This document shows, in pieces, positions 59,803-64,000 of a DNA stretch of 64,000 nucleotides. Source of the DNA: JARBUG01 sp035628915 (GTDB lineage: Bacteria > Bacillota > Sulfobacillia > Symbiobacteriales > Symbiobacteriaceae); NCBI GenBank assembly GCA_035628915.1, contig DASPIW010000015.1, positions 1 through 64,000 of the forward strand. Reading direction: 5' to 3'. Within the stretch, counting starts at the first letter, position 1; each line of letters starts with the position of its first letter. The notes under the pieces are model-generated. The model ran no database searches. It was given only the letters and a program-made list of their open reading frames with translations, and was not told where the DNA came from. The translations under genes were made by a program, and so were the position numbers.

Positions 59803-61316
59803 CCTTTACGGTCCGGGCGGCCGGCCGCACACTGGCGGTCGGGAGCGGCGCCCGCCTGTCTCAGGTGCTGGGCGCCGGCGATGTCGGCGTCGAGACCCCC
59901 TGCGGGGGGCGGGGTTACTGCCGTAAGTGCATGGTAAAGGTCGTAGCGGGGGCGGCGCCGATTACGGCTGCGGATCGGGAGCAGTTGGGCGCCGGGGAGC
60001 TGGAAGCCGGTTTTCGGCTGGCCTGTCAGTTAGTCGTCGCCTCCGACCTGGAAGTGGCCGTCATGCCCGCCGCTGTGGCGGATACGAAAAAAGCGGCCAT
60101 GGGGCGGCTGAGCGGACCGGTCGAGATCGACCCCTGGGCGCCGCTGCTGCCCGCCGGCCGGTCCGTGGGCTTCGCGCTGGATGTGGGCACCACCTCGCTG
60201 GCCGGCGCCCTGCTGGATCTGCGCACGGGTGAGGAGCTGGCCGCGGGCGTGCTGTCCAACCCCCAGGCTCTGCATGGGGCCGATCTGATGAGCCGCCTTT
60301 CCTATGCGTGTCGCGGCCCCGGCGAAGCCCGTGAGCTGCAGACGATGGTGACCGGCGCCGCCCGCCAGATGCTGGAGCGCCTGCGCTCCAAGGCCGGCGT
60401 GGCGCCCCACGAAGTGGTTGCGGCGACGCTGGTGGGCAACACAGCGATGCATCACCTCTTCCTGGGGCTCGACGTGGCCGGCCTGGCCGCGGCGCCCTAC
60501 ACCCCGGCGGTCACCGATGGGCAGATGGCCCGGCTGCCGGGGCTGCCGCCGCTGTACGCCCTGCCCAGTATCGCCGGGTTCGTCGGCGCAGATGCCGTGG
60601 CTGCCGGGCTGGCGGCGGGCCTTGACCAGGGCGACGCGACAGTGCTCCTGGTCGACATTGGCACTAACGGCGAGATGCTGCTCCGGCATAAAGGAACGAT
60701 CTACGCCTGCTCGGCGCCCGCCGGGCCGGCCTTTGAAGGCGGCGAGATCAGCCAGGGCATGCGTGCGGGGCCCGGTGCGGTGGAGGCAGTGACCTTTGCC
60801 GATGGGCGCCTGCACGCGACGGTGATTCCTGGGGCGCCCCCCCGGGGCATCTGCGGCTCCGGCCTCCTGGATGCGACGGCCGCGCTCCTCGCGGCGGGGG
60901 CGCTGGATCCGACCGGTCGATTGATGACGACCGTTGCGTTGGCACCGGGCGTGGGACTTACGCAGAAGGATATCCGGGCGCTGCAGCTGGCCAAGGGCGC
61001 GATCCGCTCGGGGATTGACCTGCTCCTGCGGGTAGCGGAGGTGGAGGCCGGGGAGCTCGACGAGATCCTTTTGGCCGGGGCTTTCGGCAACTACCTGCGC
61101 CGCGAGAGCGCCATCGCCATTGGGCTGCTGCCGCCGGTGGCCCCCGGGAAAGTCAGGCCCATCGGGAACGCGGCCGCCGCCGGGGCGAAGCTAGCCCTGT
61201 TGAGCAGGGGCGCCCGCGAGCGGGCCGGCGCCCTGGCCCGGGGCGCCGGCCACGTGGACCTGGCCACCCATCCCGACTTCGAGGAGATCTTCATAGGCGC
61301 CCTGGAGTTCAGGTAG
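59799..61316 (+). CDS. RACo-like reductive activator of a corrinoid protein
   Basis: 505 residues. N-terminal 2Fe-2S ferredoxin-like domain (Cys35, Cys41, Cys44, Cys76) followed by an ASKHA-type ATPase with GFALDVGTTSLAGALLDL, LLVDIGTNGEMLL and AGAFGNYLR motifs, the plan of reductive activators of corrinoid enzymes (RACo/RamA-type). It is shorter than acetogen RACo, whose linker region is larger. It would reduce inactive Co(II) cobalamin in MetH in an ATP-dependent way. Its gene overlaps metH by 4 bases, and a strong terminator ends the operon, so MetH is the natural candidate target. Confidence 0.85.
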   Translation: MTFTVRAAGRTLAVGSGARLSQVLGAGDVGVETPCGGRGYCRKCMVKVVAGAAPITAADREQLGAGELEAGFRLACQLVVASDLEVAVMPAAVADTKKAAMGRLSGPVEIDPWAPLLPAGRSVGFALDVGTTSLAGALLDLRTGEELAAGVLSNPQALHGADLMSRLSYACRGPGEARELQTMVTGAARQMLERLRSKAGVAPHEVVAATLVGNTAMHHLFLGLDVAGLAAAPYTPAVTDGQMARLPGLPPLYALPSIAGFVGADAVAAGLAAGLDQGDATVLLVDIGTNGEMLLRHKGTIYACSAPAGPAFEGGEISQGMRAGPGAVEAVTFADGRLHATVIPGAPPRGICGSGLLDATAALLAAGALDPTGRLMTTVALAPGVGLTQKDIRALQLAKGAIRSGIDLLLRVAEVEAGELDEILLAGAFGNYLRRESAIAIGLLPPVAPGKVRPIGNAAAAGAKLALLSRGARERAGALARGAGHVDLATHPDFEEIFIGALEFR

Positions 61317-61348
61317 GCCGGAGCGGCTGGGCTCCGGCCTGACTTTTT
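61315..61348 (+). terminator. Terminator of the methionine operon
   Basis: 10-bp stem AGGCCGGAGC / GCTCCGGCCT, loop GGCTGG, then GACTTTTT. The stem starts in the last codon/stop of the RACo-like gene. Confidence 0.9.
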
Positions 61349-61442
61349 GCGGTGCATGGCACTGTTCGTGGCAAGGGATGTTCAGGTATGCGAACTGGTG
61401 ATACTCTTGAATACATAAAGGGCAAAACTTGGAGGGAACAAC

Positions 61443-63932
61443 ATGCGCTGGCGCGCAATGCTCGTCGTCCTGGCCATGCTCCTGGTCACGATTGTTCCGG
61501 CTTCGGCGGCTGAAGGCCCGGTCCGGGTCGTCCTGGATGGCCGCCAGCTGCAGTTCGACGTACCCGCCCGCCTGATCGGCGGACGGACCATGGTGCCGCT
61601 CCGGGCGATCTTTGAAGCCCTGGGCGCCCGAGTCGAGTGGGACGCCGCTACTTCGACTGTGACGGCCCGCAAAGGCGATCGCGTGGTGGTGGCTGCCGTG
61701 GGTAAGAACGAGGCGACCGTGGACGGCACGGTGCTCCTTCTCGATCAGCCGCCCCAGGTCGTGGAGGGCCGGACGCTGGTGCCCGCCCGTTTCGTGGCCG
61801 AGGCCCTGGGCGCCAGGGTTACCTGGGACGGCGCCACGCAGACCGTGAACATCGCTTCCGCCCAAGTGGCCGGCCCCGGGCCCGGGCCGGACCGGCCTGC
61901 CCCGGCGCCAGGCCAGAGCCTGGAGTGCACGCCCGGCTACCCGTGCCCGGGCGACCAAACCGGCCCCGGCCAGCCCGGCCCCCGGCCGGCCCCCGGCCCG
62001 CAGGGCCAGGACTGGCAGGTCACCCGTACCGGCGCCCGGTACAAGCCCGTTACCAATCCCCCCACAAGCGGCTGGTTCACCACCGGCCAGAGCGCCGACC
62101 TCGTGCTGAACGCCCCCGGGTTTGAGCAGACGGGCGGCCCGCTCAGCTTCAACCACCCCGGCGGCATCGCCAGCGACGGCACCCGCCTGATCCTCGCGGA
62201 CAACTGGAACAACCGGGTCCTCATCTGGAACCGGCTGCCCGACGGCAACGTCGCCCCGGACATCGTCCTGGGCCAGCAGAACTTCCAGGCCGCCCGTACC
62301 GGCACCGGCGCCGCCGAGATGAACTGGCCGGTGGGCGTCGCTGCGGGCGGCGGCCGGCTGGTCGTCGCTGACACCTACAACGACCGCCTCCTGGTCTGGA
62401 ACACCTTCCCCACAGTCAGCGGCGCCCCGGCCGACCTCATCCTTTCCCTCAAGAGCCTGCCCGAAAGGGAAGGCCGGCGGTTCCTCTGGCCCTGGGCCGT
62501 CTGGACCGACGGGCAGCGGCTGATGGCCACCAGCACGGCGGGCGGCGGCGGCGTGCTCGTCTGGAACACCTTCCCGACCCGGTCCGATCAGGCTCCTGAC
62601 ATGGTGATCACCGCCGCCCGGCAGATGGGCACGCCCCGCACCATCATCTCCGACGGCAAGTCGCTGCTCGTGGGCGACCACAACGCCAGGGTCGGCGATC
62701 GGATCGTCGGCGCCGGCACCTACGTCTGGAAGACGTTCCCCGCCTCCGGCGACCAGCCCTATGACTATTTCCTGCCGGACCCGCAGGAGAAGTACCTCGC
62801 CTGGATGGGGGGCAGCATCACGCCGGCCGGCAAGCTTGTCACGCTGGGCAAGACGCTCTTCGTCTGGAACAGCCTGCCCACGGACGGGGACCAGCGCCCC
62901 GATGTCGCCATTGCAGGCTACGACTGGGGCAAAGGCGACGGCCAGAACCTGGTGGTCACCGGCAACCGGGTTTACGTCTCCCCGGGCTACGCCAACATGA
63001 TCCTGGGCTACCGCAGCATTCCGACCTCAAGCAGCCAGATGCCCGACTTCGCCATCGGCAGCCCGGACGTCCGCACCAACACCCTGACCAGCAGCTACTT
63101 CATCCACAACCCCAACGTCTACTCCAACGGCAAGAACCTGATCGCCCTCTCCGATTTCGACCGGAAGCTGTCCATCTGGAAGCAGCTTCCTGCTGAGAGC
63201 GGCGCCCGTCCGGATGTGGTGATGACGGCGCACGGCGAGGAGATGGCCGTCCACGGAGAGACGATGGCCACCGTCAGCGGCATGTACGCCTACATTTGGG
63301 ATCAGCTGCCCCTCGACGGCGGCGAGCCGAGCCGGATCCTGCATAGCCCCGAGTTCCGGCGCCTCTCCGGCGTGGCCATTGACGGGAAACATTTCTACCT
63401 GGCCGATTCGGAAGCGGGCAAACTCTACGTGTACGACGGGCTGCCCGCCGCCAACCAGCAGCCTGCATTCTCGCTGGATATCGGCAGGGGCAACGCCCGC
63501 CTGGCCAGCGACGGCACCTATCTGACCGTCACCCGCAATGACCTGGCGGGTGCCGTACGGATCTTCCGGGTCGCCGATCTCGGGCCCGGGGCGCAGCCCG
63601 TCACGCTGGGCAAGTACGCCTTCCCCATGTACGCCCTGCCCTCGCACGGCCATCTCTTCCTGGTGGAGAACTGGACTCACCGAATTTTGGTCTGGCGGTC
63701 CACCGAGGACGCCCTGGCCGGCAAGGCGCCGGACGTGATCCTCGGCGGGACAGATCTCCCGCAGATACAGGCCGACAACCCGGGCGATTCGGGCAAATGG
63801 ACCCGGGTGACGCCGGTCGCCGGTCGGAACACGTTCTTCTTGCCGAGATCGGTCTCGTTCGACGGCAGCTACCTGTGGGTCGGCGAAACCAAGTTCTCGG
63901 GCCGCCTGCTCCGCTTCAGCATCGGCCAATAG
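61443..63932 (+). CDS. Secreted protein: copper amine oxidase N-like domains plus beta-propeller
   Basis: 829 residues. Export signal (RWRAMLVVLAMLLVTIVPASA), then the copper-amine-oxidase N-like domain (residues about 25-140), a frequent wall-associated module in Firmicutes with the pattern RTMVPLRAIFEALGARVEWD and RTLVPARFVAEALGARVTWD. A Pro-rich linker (about 143-190) follows. The rest (about 200-820) consists of repeated 50-60 residue blades with VLVWNTFP/DLVLNAP-like and RVLIWN motifs, an NHL/WD-type beta-propeller, perhaps two. Ribosome site ACTTGGAGGG. Function unknown; probably extracellular binding or scaffold. The terminator after it ends the window's last gene. Confidence 0.82.
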   Translation: MRWRAMLVVLAMLLVTIVPASAAEGPVRVVLDGRQLQFDVPARLIGGRTMVPLRAIFEALGARVEWDAATSTVTARKGDRVVVAAVGKNEATVDGTVLLLDQPPQVVEGRTLVPARFVAEALGARVTWDGATQTVNIASAQVAGPGPGPDRPAPAPGQSLECTPGYPCPGDQTGPGQPGPRPAPGPQGQDWQVTRTGARYKPVTNPPTSGWFTTGQSADLVLNAPGFEQTGGPLSFNHPGGIASDGTRLILADNWNNRVLIWNRLPDGNVAPDIVLGQQNFQAARTGTGAAEMNWPVGVAAGGGRLVVADTYNDRLLVWNTFPTVSGAPADLILSLKSLPEREGRRFLWPWAVWTDGQRLMATSTAGGGGVLVWNTFPTRSDQAPDMVITAARQMGTPRTIISDGKSLLVGDHNARVGDRIVGAGTYVWKTFPASGDQPYDYFLPDPQEKYLAWMGGSITPAGKLVTLGKTLFVWNSLPTDGDQRPDVAIAGYDWGKGDGQNLVVTGNRVYVSPGYANMILGYRSIPTSSSQMPDFAIGSPDVRTNTLTSSYFIHNPNVYSNGKNLIALSDFDRKLSIWKQLPAESGARPDVVMTAHGEEMAVHGETMATVSGMYAYIWDQLPLDGGEPSRILHSPEFRRLSGVAIDGKHFYLADSEAGKLYVYDGLPAANQQPAFSLDIGRGNARLASDGTYLTVTRNDLAGAVRIFRVADLGPGAQPVTLGKYAFPMYALPSHGHLFLVENWTHRILVWRSTEDALAGKAPDVILGGTDLPQIQADNPGDSGKWTRVTPVAGRNTFFLPRSVSFDGSYLWVGETKFSGRLLRFSIGQ

Positions 63933-63936
63933 TCGC

Positions 63937-63964
63937 AAGGGCGCCCGGCGGGCGCCCTTTTGCT
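63937..63964 (+). terminator. Rho-independent terminator
   Basis: AAGGGCGCC-CGGC-GGGCGCCC-type stem followed by TTTT. The last 36 bases of the window contain nothing recognisable. Confidence 0.85.
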
Positions 63965-64000
63965 GCCTTCGTGCGCCTGCCGCCTGTCAAGAGCTTGTCA

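Noticed and set aside
1..64000. tRNA or rRNA genes
   Set aside because: No cloverleaf or rRNA-like sequence was recognised by eye; a tRNAscan-SE run would be decisive.

Overview
The window looks like chromosome from a high-GC, spore-former-type Firmicute. The evidence is strong AGGAGG-like ribosome binding sites, many GTG and TTG starts, a class I SAM riboswitch (S-box), a HemX-type protein beside hemA, a DUF2935 protein and a type IV pilus locus with no secretin. The class Symbiobacteriia is my best guess, but that is inference from gene content and composition; no rRNA or tRNA gene was found to test it.

Layout. 1-1840: intergenic repeats, a decayed alpha/beta hydrolase and an orphan DNA methyltransferase. 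1.9-3.9 kb: a TPR protein, a tiny secreted peptide and an XRE regulator. 3.9-7 kb: an M20 peptidase, a PLD-like protein and a degenerate CPBP membrane protein. 7-13.3 kb: a quinone-type cluster (UbiD, UbiA and UbiE families) enclosing a complete NMT1-type ABC importer. 13.3-14.4 kb: a second TPR protein plus secreted-peptide pair. 14.5-19.7 kb: GNAT, membrane protein, DUF2935 and a large PEP-synthase/rifampin-phosphotransferase-like enzyme. 20-30 kb: hemA-hemX-hemC, then an interruption (repeats, EamA transporter, adaB, adaA, B12-binding radical SAM), then hemD-hemB. 30-41 kb: type IV pilus genes (pilX-like, pilB, pilC, major pilin, two minor pilins, pilM, pilN, pilO) and an O-antigen-ligase-like TPR protein. 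41-42.3 kb: small genes, including a HesB-like protein with an in-frame TGA that reads as selenocysteine. 42.4-47.3 kb: two subtilisin-like proteins around a repeat-rich gap. 47.4-50 kb: an unrecognised cluster of small proteins sharing a helix-strand module. 50-55.5 kb: aldo/keto reductase, 5'-nucleotidase and MFS transporter. 55.5-61.3 kb: an S-box controlled methionine operon (metF, stand-alone MetH activation domain, truncated metH, RACo-like activator). 61.4-64 kb: a secreted beta-propeller protein.

Most notable items: (1) two TPR-protein/secreted-peptide cassettes with the same architecture and nearly identical peptide start regions, resembling cell-cell signalling pairs; (2) the selenoprotein gene, hidden from ordinary ORF calling by its TGA, with a hairpin at SECIS distance; (3) the methionine operon, which pairs a split MetH with a RACo-like ATPase; (4) the 47.4-49.7 kb cluster of unknown function; (5) the heme operon split by an accessory block next to a dispersed repeat that also occurs at the start of the window.
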